DNA of 64,000 nucleotides from Nitrososphaerota archaeon (GCA_021325615.1 JAJPGU010000032.1:53222-117221), one strand, 5' to 3'; shown: positions 35,586-43,161, counted from the stretch's first letter. Notes: generated from the letters alone by a model not told the origin. Translations and numbers: made by a program.

Positions 35586-36593
35586 TCAGATCTCGGCGCG
35601 TCTGTCTATTGTGTCGTTAACGTCTGGTCCTGTGCCAATCAAAGTTACCGGGACTTTGAGGTTATCCTCTATGTTTTTTATGAAATATTTGGCGGGTGAA
35701 CTTAGGTCCGAAAACGACTGCATGTGGGCGCATTCTGGGTAAACGACGTCAAGTTTGGTTACCGCGATCTGTGTCGCGCTGTTTAGCATAATGGCGCGTC
35801 TTGCGAGGTCAAAATCAAACTCGGCTGCACGCCTTGTCCTGCCGGTAACAGTGCCTACCTCCTTCCAGCCCTTTGCACTTGCCGTTTCCGCGTTTAGTTC
35901 ATTCTTCAATGGCCCTTCGCCAACCCGGGTCACGTATGACTTGAAGACAACGATAACGTCATCGACGTTTTTCGGTCCAAGTCCAACGTCAGCACAGATG
36001 GCCGAAGCCGTAACATCCTTTGAAGTAACATACGGGTATGTTCCGTGCCATAACGAAAGAAATGTCCCCTGCGTTCCCTCAACCATGATATTTTCTTTCC
36101 TTTCCAGCGCAAAGTTCAAGGCGTTTGGAACGTCTTCCAAGTAGAGTGCCAGGGTGTCCACGTCCTTTGCAAGCTTGAGGGTCCTCATAGCCCTGTCTGC
36201 GTTGGCAGGCCCAGTACCCGTGCCTGTGCTGCCAATAGATTCCTTGAGCCTTCCTTGCGAATCTGTTGCTTTGTGAGAATCCTCTATCATACCGCACTGA
36301 AAATCGACATATGTCCTGTCTTGCACCCCAAATTCCGCAATCTCCTTTAGCAGGACTTCTTGGCTTACCACCACTCCGGGTCCTATGAGAAGCCTCGTTC
36401 CCACGTTTAGGAAGGCACTTGGAAGCATCCTGACCTTGTAGGTCTTGCCGTTGTGTTCTATGGTATGTCCCGCGTTGGGGCCTACACCGCCCCTCACTGC
36501 AATTGACGGATTATCCTTCATTGCAAGATAAGATACTATCTTTCCCTTACCTTCATCGCCGTAGAAACCACCAACTATAACCGTAGAAGGCAT
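35586..36593 (-). CDS. purA: adenylosuccinate synthetase
   Basis: A 335-residue GTP-dependent enzyme joining IMP and aspartate, the first step to AMP. It shows GGFYGDEGKGKIVSYLA (P-loop-like), GGVGPNAGHTI with the catalytic His, GSTGTGTGPANADRAMR and EGTQGTFLSLWHGTYPYVTSKD. At 335 residues it is the compact archaeal form, roughly 90 residues shorter than bacterial PurA. The next enzyme, purB, is at 52.2 kb, so the two AMP genes are unlinked. Confidence 0.95.
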   Translation of the reverse strand: MPSTVIVGGFYGDEGKGKIVSYLAMKDNPSIAVRGGVGPNAGHTIEHNGKTYKVRMLPSAFLNVGTRLLIGPGVVVSQEVLLKEIAEFGVQDRTYVDFQCGMIEDSHKATDSQGRLKESIGSTGTGTGPANADRAMRTLKLAKDVDTLALYLEDVPNALNFALERKENIMVEGTQGTFLSLWHGTYPYVTSKDVTASAICADVGLGPKNVDDVIVVFKSYVTRVGEGPLKNELNAETASAKGWKEVGTVTGRTRRAAEFDFDLARRAIMLNSATQIAVTKLDVVYPECAHMQSFSDLSSPAKYFIKNIEDNLKVPVTLIGTGPDVNDTIDRRAEI

Positions 36594-36674
36594 AAAGGAT
36601 GAGGAAAGGGGGACATATTTAAGCCAAATTATATCAATACAATTTTAGCAAAGAATGTTTTTCCCACACTTTGC

Positions 36675-37136
36675 ATGTCGGAACCAAACTATGCTGGAAA
36701 CATCATAGTTTCCCTTGCCAACCTTCCGGAGTTTCTTCGCAAGCCAATACTTCAGAAAAGGCTTTCAGAGTTTTTCTCAATGCCGGAGGCAGACAAGAAG
36801 GAGATCATCAGTAATGCCCTGCAAGCCGGCCCTACCATCCAGTTTGACAGGTTTGCAACCCTCTTCAAGACGTGGCTCGAGGTGCTCTGCGAACTCACCG
36901 AAGAGCAAAGATCCACCATGTTCAGGGCATACATAGAGGAGATAACTTGCCATCCTGAAAAGATCATATCCTTCAACCTTGACGGCATTTTGTCTGTCTA
37001 CCTAACATTGAACGAGGATCAAAAAACAGTGATTTCTTCCACCATTAGAAGGATCGTAGGCTCCCTAGATGGGGAATTAAAGAGAAGAATCGGCTTGCTC
37101 ATCCCCCAGCGGGCCCGGGAAGAAATAGGGATCTAG
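36675..37136 (+). CDS. hypothetical all-helical protein
   Basis: A 153-residue protein predicted to be almost entirely alpha-helical, with repeated segments of similar length (LPEFLRKPILQKRLSEFF, KKEIISNALQAG, QRSTMFRAYIEEI, DQKTVISSTIRRIVGSL). No Cys pairs or membrane helices. No family recognised. It is divergent from purA with an 81-base gap and overlaps the YggX-like gene by 4 bases tail to tail. Confidence 0.7.
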   Translation: MSEPNYAGNIIVSLANLPEFLRKPILQKRLSEFFSMPEADKKEIISNALQAGPTIQFDRFATLFKTWLEVLCELTEEQRSTMFRAYIEEITCHPEKIISFNLDGILSVYLTLNEDQKTVISSTIRRIVGSLDGELKRRIGLLIPQRAREEIGI

Positions 37137-37408
37137 AGGGGCTTGTCAGGTTTACGCTGGTTCTCGTCTGCAAAATTAATTACGTCGCCCTCAGGCGTCA
37201 TCACACCGACAAAGACCTTTTCATACCTTTTTACCACCTTACGATGCTCCGGCATTGACATGTCCAGCCTCATTTCGTTCATTACCATGACCCTATATTG
37301 CTTCCATTCCTCCCAGCATGTGTTACAGCAGGGATATGCTGCAGCTATGGGATCGAGATCTGCGTTGTCAGGAATCTCCTTTTTACACTTGGTACAAACT
37401 CTTGCCAT
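37133..37408 (-). CDS. YggX-like Fe(II)-trafficking protein with N-terminal zinc ribbon
   Basis: A 91-residue protein from the ATG at 37408. Residues 1-30 form a zinc-ribbon-like unit, CTKCKKEIP and CCNTCWEEW. The rest matches the YggX family, with W-x2-W-x-Q-Y followed by MNEMRLDMSMPEHRKVVKRYEKVF, corresponding to the bacterial W-QW-LINE-L-M-HRK core. YggX protects iron-sulfur enzymes from oxidative damage and may move Fe(II). The zinc-ribbon front end is not part of bacterial YggX. The gene is monocistronic. Confidence 0.65.
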   Translation of the reverse strand: MARVCTKCKKEIPDNADLDPIAAAYPCCNTCWEEWKQYRVMVMNEMRLDMSMPEHRKVVKRYEKVFVGVMTPEGDVINFADENQRKPDKPL

Positions 37409-37432
37409 AGGAAGACACCGAGGATTTAGCAA

Positions 37433-37803
37433 TTTAATTCTTTAATGAACAGGTCTGACCCCACACAGGGCCCGAGGAGGCAAACAAGGCCGTTTTGGAG
37501 GTAGATTTATGGATCGCCACAACAACCCTGGCAAACCCCGGAAGGGAGACAAAGGGCACTTTTGTTGGTGCCGCCACTGCCAAGGTTCCATGTAATGATA
37601 TCTCGAATCAAAATCCTACGGTCCTGTACTGGGCAGGAGACTCGTTTGCCACAACCTTGTTTTGTGCAAGTTCGTTCTTTCCGCATGTCCGATTCATCTG
37701 TTTACAGTTATGAAAATCAGGTATCCAAAATAATGTGATATATGACGAAATCGATTCGGTTCCTTTTAAGAAGAGATATTAGGGAAAACGGAGCAACTAT
37801 GGC
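37433..37803. other. 371-base intergenic stretch
   Basis: The region between the YggX-like gene and the zinc-ribbon gene holds no gene of normal size. A TTTAATTC TATA-like run lies at its left end. A 28-codon frame rich in Cys and His is at 37509-37595, and a competing 72-codon frame at 37495-37713 covers the same bases in another phase. The right end, from about 37720, is AT-rich and probably contains the promoter of the gene at 37804. Confidence 0.4.
37509..37595 (+). CDS. possible Cys/His microprotein
   Basis: A 28-residue frame starting with ATG. Its C-terminal part reads GHFCWCRHCQGSM, an H-x2-C-x-C-x-H-C cluster that could bind a metal. The N-terminal half is hydrophilic. The cluster density is suggestive, but the frame is short and there is no clear promoter at the right spacing. 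Confidence 0.25.
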   Translation: MDRHNNPGKPRKGDKGHFCWCRHCQGSM

Positions 37804-38010
37804 ATGAAGATCAAGTGCCCCAAGTGCGACGAGATAGCCGAACTGGGTGATGATTTTTCATACGTCAAATGTTCCAAATGCTCTTTAGACATGACCTATG
37901 GCGAGTATGTCAGGTTTATAGCATACAAGGATGCCAGGTATTCCGACATACTTGGCGATTATGCCGCAGATCCTGAGGGCGGGACGGCAGGAACTCTTGA
38001 TGAATGGTAG
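37804..38010 (+). CDS. small zinc-ribbon protein
   Basis: A 68-residue protein with two CxxC knuckles, KCPKCDE at the start and KCSKCSLDM about 20 residues later, enclosing a beta-hairpin. A short helix and an acidic Gly-rich tail (ADPEGGTAGTLDEW) follow. Such single-ribbon proteins are numerous in thaumarchaea and often serve as protein or nucleic-acid adaptors. It is monocistronic and precedes a membrane protein gene by about 50 bases. Confidence 0.75.
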   Translation: MKIKCPKCDEIAELGDDFSYVKCSKCSLDMTYGEYVRFIAYKDARYSDILGDYAADPEGGTAGTLDEW

Positions 38011-38061
38011 GAAAATATTCTACTACAAGACTTAATTAATTTCAGATTCTAGTGCGATTAG

Positions 38062-38715
38062 TTGGCGCTCGTATCGGACTCGGAAGTTCTTGAGATTGCT
38101 TTAAACCTGTTGGGTTTTGTCGTTGGCCTCGCATTGGGGATTTTTTCATACATCGGCTTCAAAAATACCGGAAGTCCGACATTGTTTAGGCTGAACATTG
38201 CCTTCTTTTCCATTGGAATCGGTTTCGGGGTAGTCGGACTGGGCTTTATGATAGAGTTGTTCGCCCTCGGATACAGCAGCGTGGACGGTTGGATTCAGAC
38301 GTTGGGGATTGGAATCCAAACGGTTGGATATTTTTTCATAGCATTCTCGCATGGAATCAAGTCATTCTTTCCAAAATCCAGGTATTTCAAATCCCTGGCC
38401 ATGCCCCTTTTCATCATACCGGGCAATTCACTAGAGCATATTATAAGGTCAATTTCTTTTATCCTATTGGTATATGGCACAATTGAGACCATTATGTCTT
38501 ATATGGAGAACCGGAAGAGCAGTACCATCTTTGTCGCCGCAGGCCTGGGCCTGCTTGCTCTCGGAGAATTCCTAGGTTGGTATTCAGTAATTTTCCCGAA
38601 ATCCGTGCTCTATTTTGTTTCACTGTCAACAAAAATCGTAGGTCTTGGAGCGCTTTTTGTGCCAATTTCACAGGTTCCCTTGAGGGGAGGAATGAGGTTT
38701 GGCGGCAACGTATAG
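38062..38715 (+). CDS. multi-spanning membrane protein
   Basis: A 217-residue integral membrane protein with about six to seven hydrophobic helices. Examples are LNLLGFVVGLALGIFSYIGF, FFSIGIGFGVVGLGFMIELF, IQTVGYFFIAFSHG, SISFILLVYGTIETIM and IFVAAGLGLLALGEFLGWY. No catalytic motif is apparent and I recognise no family. The start is TTG. Its last 17 bases are shared with the start of a winged-helix regulator, so the pair could be a membrane sensor with its cognate regulator; this is inference only. Confidence 0.7.
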   Translation: MALVSDSEVLEIALNLLGFVVGLALGIFSYIGFKNTGSPTLFRLNIAFFSIGIGFGVVGLGFMIELFALGYSSVDGWIQTLGIGIQTVGYFFIAFSHGIKSFFPKSRYFKSLAMPLFIIPGNSLEHIIRSISFILLVYGTIETIMSYMENRKSSTIFVAAGLGLLALGEFLGWYSVIFPKSVLYFVSLSTKIVGLGALFVPISQVPLRGGMRFGGNV

Positions 38716-38989
38716 AACCCACATGAGCATTATTGGCGACATTCTCACTACCACTAGGGATGAGTCTCCTGACGAATCAGGATCAAGCGTAACATACCTT
38801 ATCAGAAAGGCCAATGTTTCATACGGGCGGCTTGCAAAGATACTTGAAACCTTGGTGGAGCAGGGCCTCCTTGAACAAAGCTCCTCAGAGCGTGCTTGCA
38901 GGTACAGAATCAGCCCAAGAGGCAGGGAGTTTCTCCAAGCCTACCGCGGTTTTCGGGAGTTTGCCGATTCCTTCGGATTAAGGATTTAA
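38699..38989 (+). CDS. winged-helix regulator (HTH_45-type)
   Basis: A 96-residue DNA-binding protein. It shows YRTHMSIIGDILTTTRDE, the recognition region VTYLIRKANVSYGRLAKILETLVEQGLLEQ and a wing, ending GREFLQAYRGFREFADSFGL. This is the expanded thaumarchaeal HTH_45-like family. A close paralogue with the same ends lies at 46023. The TTG start lies inside the end of the membrane protein gene. Confidence 0.82.
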   Translation: MAATYRTHMSIIGDILTTTRDESPDESGSSVTYLIRKANVSYGRLAKILETLVEQGLLEQSSSERACRYRISPRGREFLQAYRGFREFADSFGLRI

Positions 38990-39087
38990 TCAGATTCAGT
39001 TTCATCGCTGTCATACTCGTCCTCCGCCTCATCTTCCCCCTCGTCTTCAAAGTCATCCTCAAAGTCATTTACATAGTCGTCGGACAT
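38986..39087 (-). CDS. 33-residue highly acidic microprotein
   Basis: A minus-strand frame from the ATG at 39087 with 33 residues, of which more than half are Asp or Glu (DDFEDEGEDEAEDEYDSDET). A TTTTATAGG TATA box lies about 28 bases upstream of the ATG, as expected for a leaderless archaeal gene. It overlaps the stop of the winged-helix gene by 4 bases. The composition is that of a nucleic-acid-mimicking or chaperone-like tail. No family is recognised. Confidence 0.6.
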   Translation of the reverse strand: MSDDYVNDFEDDFEDEGEDEAEDEYDSDETESD

Positions 39088-39151
39088 GAGGTTAAAAGAA
39101 AATATTTTCCTATAAAAGACTTGGTACGGAACGTATCGGTTTTACACACAC

Positions 39152-39262
39152 TCATGCGCTTGCTACCCATCCGCCGCACGAAACGCATATGTCCATGCCA
39201 TCATCGTTGACATATGTCTCTCCGCCGGGAGGGCATTGGCATTGTGGTATTTCCTCGTCCAT
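39152..39262 (-). CDS. 36-residue zinc-knuckle microprotein
   Basis: A minus-strand frame from the ATG at 39262. The product has a CQC pair at residues 8-10 and a CVSC pair at residues 26-29, separated by PPGGETYVNDDGMD, a plausible single zinc ribbon, and ends GGWVASA. A GATATAAGG TATA box lies about 27 bases upstream. The four well-spaced cysteines and the promoter support a real gene. Function unknown. Confidence 0.62.
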   Translation of the reverse strand: MDEEIPQCQCPPGGETYVNDDGMDICVSCGGWVASA

Positions 39263-39336
39263 GGAAGATATAGGCAGTTCTGCCTTATATCGTTTCCAGA
39301 ACAAGAGATATTGCCATCACATCTATCAAATAGAAT

Positions 39337-39936
39337 ATGATTGTAGCCTGCAACCACGAGGGAATTTTAGCCGCTTCGAAAGTGATAAAAAGAGGAGGAA
39401 TCGTGGCGTTTCCCACGGACACCGTTTACGGAATAGGGTGCGATCCCTTCAACAAAAATGCAATCAAGAAAATATACAAGATAAAGGGAAGGGAAGAGTC
39501 AAAGCGCCTTCCTGTCCTTGGTTTTTCAATTTTTGAGATTTCAAAGATTGCCCTGTTTGATGAAATTTCAAGGAAACTTGCCTCAAAATTCTGGCCTGGT
39601 CCGCTGACGCTCATCCTTTCTGTCAGGGATGCAAAGATAGCAGACTCCCTTTGCCTTGATGGAAAGATAGCCGTTCGCATTCCCGCCCATCCGTGTGTGC
39701 TTTCACTGCTCCAAGAATGCAAACTGCTTGTGGGAACCAGTGCCAACCGTTCCGGCCAAAAGCCCTCTGCAGATGCGGCAGATCTGGCAGAGAACCTCTC
39801 GGGATACGACATCCTACTTGACGGGGGCAGGATTTCAAACCCAATAGAGTCCACCATTGTAGAACTGGTCGGGAATCGGTTTCACATTGTCAGGCAGGGC
39901 AAGATAAGCGAGAAGGAGATCGAGGCGTCGGTTTGA
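39337..39936 (+). CDS. tsaC: L-threonylcarbamoyladenylate synthase (Sua5/YrdC/TsaC)
   Basis: A 199-residue enzyme making threonylcarbamoyl-AMP from threonine, bicarbonate and ATP, the first step of tRNA t6A37 formation. Conserved features are GGIVAFPTDTVYGIGCDPFN, KGREESKRLPVL, WPGPLTLIL, VAVRIPAHP-like IAVRIPAHP and LVGTSANRSGQKPS. It is the YrdC domain alone, without the Sua5 C-terminal domain. A KEOPS subunit gene (Cgi121 fusion) lies 1 kb downstream. Its stop overlaps the THUMP gene by 4 bases. Confidence 0.94.
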   Translation: MIVACNHEGILAASKVIKRGGIVAFPTDTVYGIGCDPFNKNAIKKIYKIKGREESKRLPVLGFSIFEISKIALFDEISRKLASKFWPGPLTLILSVRDAKIADSLCLDGKIAVRIPAHPCVLSLLQECKLLVGTSANRSGQKPSADAADLAENLSGYDILLDGGRISNPIESTIVELVGNRFHIVRQGKISEKEIEASV

Positions 39937-40454
39937 ACCTGATTGTGACGTGTAGTAGGCACCTTGAGGAAGAGGCGTCCGAGGAGATTGCAAAAACCTT
40001 AGGCATGCTTGGAGATCCCGACCCCAAGACCAGCCATAGTAGATTTTCTGGTATTGTGATGGTGGACACTTCTCTGGATCCCTTCAAGGTGGTGGATGAG
40101 ATTAGGACCAAGATCCTTGACGAGCCTTGGAGTATAAGATACTGCCACAGGTTCATACCGCTCCGAGAATCCACCACTACCACCATCGAGTCCATTGTAA
40201 CATCGGTGAGAAATCATGTCGCTGTCATGCGACCTGAGGATTCCTATCGTATCACGGTGGAAAAGCGCGGTTCGGACTTGCCTACAAAAGACCTCATCGA
40301 GGCCGTCGCCGGCGTCGTTCCTAACAGGGTGTCCCTTGAGGAATATGATTGGAACATAGTCATAGAAATCCTCGGAAACATTGCAGGGATTTCAGTATTA
40401 AGGGAACGGGACATTCTGAGTACCCTCAAATTGAAGCGCGACACGCCAGAATAA
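39933..40454 (+). CDS. THUMP-domain protein (Tan1-like)
   Basis: A 173-residue RNA-binding protein composed of a THUMP domain. The N-terminus LIVTCSRHLEEEASEEI and the C-terminal DSYRITVEKRGSDLPTKDLIEAVAG with VVPNRVSLEEYDWNIVIEI are typical. Tan1 acts with an acetyltransferase to form ac4C12 in some tRNAs, and archaeal THUMP-only proteins are its counterparts. Coupling to tsaC by a 4-base overlap fits a tRNA-modification operon. The acetyltransferase itself is not in this window. Confidence 0.85.
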   Translation: MNLIVTCSRHLEEEASEEIAKTLGMLGDPDPKTSHSRFSGIVMVDTSLDPFKVVDEIRTKILDEPWSIRYCHRFIPLRESTTTTIESIVTSVRNHVAVMRPEDSYRITVEKRGSDLPTKDLIEAVAGVVPNRVSLEEYDWNIVIEILGNIAGISVLRERDILSTLKLKRDTPE

Positions 40455-40455
40455 T

Positions 40456-40683
40456 CTAGTCAGATACTGACCTTATTACTTCGACATATGACTTGCCGCA
40501 GGCCACTTTTAGAATGGAACACAGGACGTCTGGATACTCACATAGGTACTCTATGTCGATATCAAGCTCCTCTATCTTCCGGTCTATTTCCTCCAAGGCT
40601 TTCTCGTCCAAGGAATCTAGGATCTTTCCTATACCAGTCCTTATCAGGCTATACTTGGTTCCATATCCATCATATTCAGACAT
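40456..40683 (-). CDS. small hypothetical protein
   Basis: A 75-residue acidic, helical protein (TGIGKILDSLDEKALEEIDRKIEELDIDIEYLCEYPDVLCSILKVACG). No recognised family. Its stop is 2 bases from the THUMP gene stop in tail-to-tail orientation. A GATATAATAC-like AT-rich box lies just upstream of the ATG. The 246 bases beyond it, up to 40930, show no convincing gene. Confidence 0.55.
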   Translation of the reverse strand: MSEYDGYGTKYSLIRTGIGKILDSLDEKALEEIDRKIEELDIDIEYLCEYPDVLCSILKVACGKSYVEVIRSVSD

Positions 40684-40929
40684 GTTTTGATATAATACAA
40701 GAATATTGATAAGATTTGAGGAAATTTTGACAGGGTCATGATTCCATATTGGAATTTTCTGGATTCGATAGCAACAGGTCGCCGTGGGGTTTAAAACGGC
40801 TTTTCGTACCGGATGCGGTGGTTTAAGGATGAAAGTTATGAAGGCTCATTATGTTTTTTGCATACATAAATTTGCCCGAACCGAGATACAATGACTTTTT
40901 CCCTCCGAAGAGACGCCATTCCAAGCACC

Positions 40930-41709
40930 CTAGTGGAGTAACACTGCCGACCTTTCTACCAAGACATCCTCCAAAGGATTTTGAGAAATCAAACAGCCGA
41001 GTTCCTTTTTGGGAATGTTGAATTCTTTTTTTATGTAATTAGCATTGTTTGGATATGGTAATATTGGCTTGATGATCCCTCGCATTTCCGAAAAAAAGGT
41101 ACGGGGCAGCAGCGAACGCCCTATCACTACCAGAATCGAGTCCTCGCCCCTCCGAAGCCCCGCCTTCTTTATCGCCTCACTTATCTGCCTGCTACCCGCA
41201 AACCGCATTAGCATATCAGTCTCTACCCTGTTGGAGAGCATGGTGCCAGACCTTTGTGCCGCCACCGATATCTCGACAATCCTGCTTGCGTGTTGGGTAC
41301 CAAGTATGTATTTTGCCCGGATTCCCTGGATCACCTTCTTTGGAAACCGCTTCCGTAGACCCTCAAGAAATCCTATAGGATCATCGACTTTTTTTCCAAT
41401 CCTTATCAATTCTACATTATATCCCAGCACTTTGAAGGAAATCCTCGATTTTCCTCCCCCATGCACAACGGGAATTATGCTGACAACATCTCCATCTTTG
41501 AGCATCGTCCTCCCCCCTTGCATGGCAGACGAATCAACGCCATTTACCGCAATCAGAACATTCTTGGCATCAAAGGCTGGCCTGCCCTCTTGAACCAACC
41601 TTTGCAAATAGGCCACCAAATCGGAAACAGCCATTCCCCTACTGTCCACCGAGATCTTGTCAGACAAGAAAGGCCGTTTGGCGCCTCCAAGAAGTCGTAC
41701 AGTTATCAT
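40930..41709 (-). CDS. fusion of MoaD/ThiS-like ubiquitin-fold domain with KEOPS subunit Cgi121
   Basis: A 259-residue two-domain protein. Residues 1-83 are a beta-grasp domain like MoaD/ThiS/SAMP (ITVRLLGGAKRPF, NVLIAVNGVDS, LKDGDVVSIIPVVHGG), with a Gly-Gly-Gly at 84-86 that is internal rather than C-terminal. Residues about 90-259 match Cgi121, the KEOPS subunit that binds tRNA: ILGTQHASRIVEISVAAQR, RVETDMLMRFAGSRQISEAIKKAGL and the end EDVLVERSAVLLH. KEOPS transfers the threonylcarbamoyl group made by TsaC (39.3 kb). The fusion is unusual; a processing event after the Gly residues would free a ubiquitin-like modifier. Confidence 0.8.
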   Translation of the reverse strand: MITVRLLGGAKRPFLSDKISVDSRGMAVSDLVAYLQRLVQEGRPAFDAKNVLIAVNGVDSSAMQGGRTMLKDGDVVSIIPVVHGGGKSRISFKVLGYNVELIRIGKKVDDPIGFLEGLRKRFPKKVIQGIRAKYILGTQHASRIVEISVAAQRSGTMLSNRVETDMLMRFAGSRQISEAIKKAGLRRGEDSILVVIGRSLLPRTFFSEMRGIIKPILPYPNNANYIKKEFNIPKKELGCLISQNPLEDVLVERSAVLLH

Positions 41710-41772
41710 GATGGGGTTTGGGACAAGTACAATAAGGAATTTTTGGTTAACGGCAGTTACAATACAGAATGT

Positions 41773-42030
41773 TTAGCTTACCAGTTGTTCTTCCATGGCC
41801 TCGGTTTTCGTTATTGGTTCTTTTTCAGCCGCCATGGATTCTTTCTCTTTTTGTTCCTCAAGTTCTCTTCTAAGATGCGCTGTGATATAGCCGGCGATTT
41901 CATTTTTTAGTCCTTTGGATCTGACGATGGCAACCTCATCAAGAAGCTTTTTGTTCTGTTTAAAGTCAACGCCAAATTTCCCTTTATAAGTAGTCATTAG
42001 CTCGGTGGAAATTCGTCTGACTCTATTCAC
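41773..42030 (-). CDS. rps17e: 30S ribosomal protein S17e
   Basis: An 85-residue ribosomal protein. The core NRVRRISTELMTTYKGKFGVDFKQNKKLLDEV with SKGLKNEIAGYITAHLRREL is diagnostic for S17e. It carries an extra 25-residue acidic/basic tail. The GTG at 42030 is chosen over a TTG six codons upstream, because a TATAAAA box lies about 32 bases before the GTG but only about 14 before the TTG. Confidence 0.92.
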   Translation of the reverse strand: MNRVRRISTELMTTYKGKFGVDFKQNKKLLDEVAIVRSKGLKNEIAGYITAHLRRELEEQKEKESMAAEKEPITKTEAMEEQLVS

Positions 42031-42062
42031 GTTATCCGGTTGGCACAAAGGGTATTTTATAC

Positions 42063-42818
42063 CTATACGCCTAGATAGGCATTCGTATTTTTTCCCAGGA
42101 TCTCGAGTGCTTCCTCATACGACTTGCCCATCAGTTCTGAAGCACAAAAAAGAACGCTTGGAAGGAATGTTACTTGAGCAGTTTTGTGTCCAAAACATCT
42201 AGAAAATTTTACCGGACCGTCGGTTTCCAACAAGATTCTGTCTTCCAGTGTCTCCGAAAACAGGACCTGTTTGTCTTGTGAGTAAACCATGGCAGGACCA
42301 TAGGAAACAAAACATCCCATGTCCATGGCCGTTTTGAGTTGTTTCTTGCTTCCTGCAAACCAGTGCAGGAGGGACCCACCGAGCCTAAATGATGGCAAGA
42401 TGGAAAAAATTTCATCCAGTGTCTTTCTCGAATGAATCGATACAGGTTTCCTGAATTTCTCAGCTAATGACAACATGGCTTCGAAGACACGTTTTTGCCG
42501 CCTGAAGCCCTCTTCGTCTGAAACATATGTCCTGTCAAGCCCTATCTCACCTATACCAGAAATCTTAGAGGAATTCGAGGTTATGAGAGTCGCAACTGAT
42601 TCAGGATCGTTTTCCGCCTTTTCTGGATGGATTCCGATAAATGGTAGTATTAGGCTGCTCCTTCCTGCCAGAGCAAGGGTTGCACATGAGCTTGGATAAT
42701 CCATTGACACGCAACAGGCCCTAAGATTCATCTTGGCCATGGCAGTTAAGATGTATGGCATATCGGACCTGAATTCCTCGTCTGAAAGGTGTATGTGGGC
42801 ATCGGTAAGAAAGGTCAT
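42063..42818 (-). CDS. TatD-family metal-dependent hydrolase
   Basis: A 251-residue amidohydrolase-fold enzyme, possibly a DNase or a hydrolase of unknown substrate. The metal ligands are seen in DAHIHLSD, the conserved Glu in IGEIGLDRTY, the His in PVSIHSRK, LLHWFAG and the Asp in LLETDGP. A TATA-like ATTTATAC lies about 29 bases before the ATG. It is divergent from the histone gene; the 85 bases between carry both promoters. Confidence 0.88.
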   Translation of the reverse strand: MTFLTDAHIHLSDEEFRSDMPYILTAMAKMNLRACCVSMDYPSSCATLALAGRSSLILPFIGIHPEKAENDPESVATLITSNSSKISGIGEIGLDRTYVSDEEGFRRQKRVFEAMLSLAEKFRKPVSIHSRKTLDEIFSILPSFRLGGSLLHWFAGSKKQLKTAMDMGCFVSYGPAMVYSQDKQVLFSETLEDRILLETDGPVKFSRCFGHKTAQVTFLPSVLFCASELMGKSYEEALEILGKNTNAYLGV

Positions 42819-42843
42819 AACAAGATATCATGAAGATAATGCG

Positions 42844-42882
42844 TATAAATCGGTTCCCGGCTGGTTCTAAAAGTCTTTTATC
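42844..42882. promoter_or_regulatory. divergent promoters of tatD and histone genes
   Basis: Within the 85-base gap, a TATAAAT at 42844-42850 read on the minus strand (ATTTATA) is centred 29 bases from the tatD ATG. A CTTTTATC at about 42875-42882 on the plus strand is centred 26 bases from the histone ATG. Each fits a leaderless archaeal promoter. No other conserved element is evident. Confidence 0.55.
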
Positions 42883-42903
42883 AAGGATGTCCGGAGTTAG
42901 AAC

Positions 42904-43125
42904 ATGACTACATCTGAATTTGGGCTTTCCGTAATGTATAGAATCCTCAAGAAAGCTGGGGCCGACAGAGTAAGTGACGAGTCGGCAAACGAACTGCGAA
43001 GAATATTGGAGGAGGTTGGCACGGCGATTGCCAAAGGTGCAGTAGAAATGTCCACGCATGCGGGCAGAAAAACAATAAAGGCAGAGGACGTACGGCTAGC
43101 TGCAAAACAGTTTTCCAAATTCTAA
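42904..43125 (+). CDS. archaeal histone
   Basis: A 73-residue histone-fold protein. It shows GLSVMYRILKKAGADRVSDESANELRRILEEVGTAIAKGAVEMSTHAGRKTIKAEDVRLAAKQF, with the three helices, the R-[TI]-x-T-type loop (GRKTIKAEDV) and no N- or C-terminal tail. It wraps DNA as a dimer or longer multimer. It lies directly upstream of tRNA-Cys by about 36 bases and has its own TATA box. Confidence 0.96.
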   Translation: MTTSEFGLSVMYRILKKAGADRVSDESANELRRILEEVGTAIAKGAVEMSTHAGRKTIKAEDVRLAAKQFSKF

Positions 43126-43161
43126 AAGATTTAATTGTTCATAGGAAACCTGTTTGATTGC

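Noticed and set aside
37495..37713. 72-codon plus-strand frame
   Set aside because: No recognisable features, and it ends in a hydrophobic stretch translated from AT-rich promoter-like sequence.
40798..40870. 18-codon frame after a TTTAAAAC box
   Set aside because: The spacing fits a leaderless gene, but the peptide is too short and nothing in it suggests a fold.
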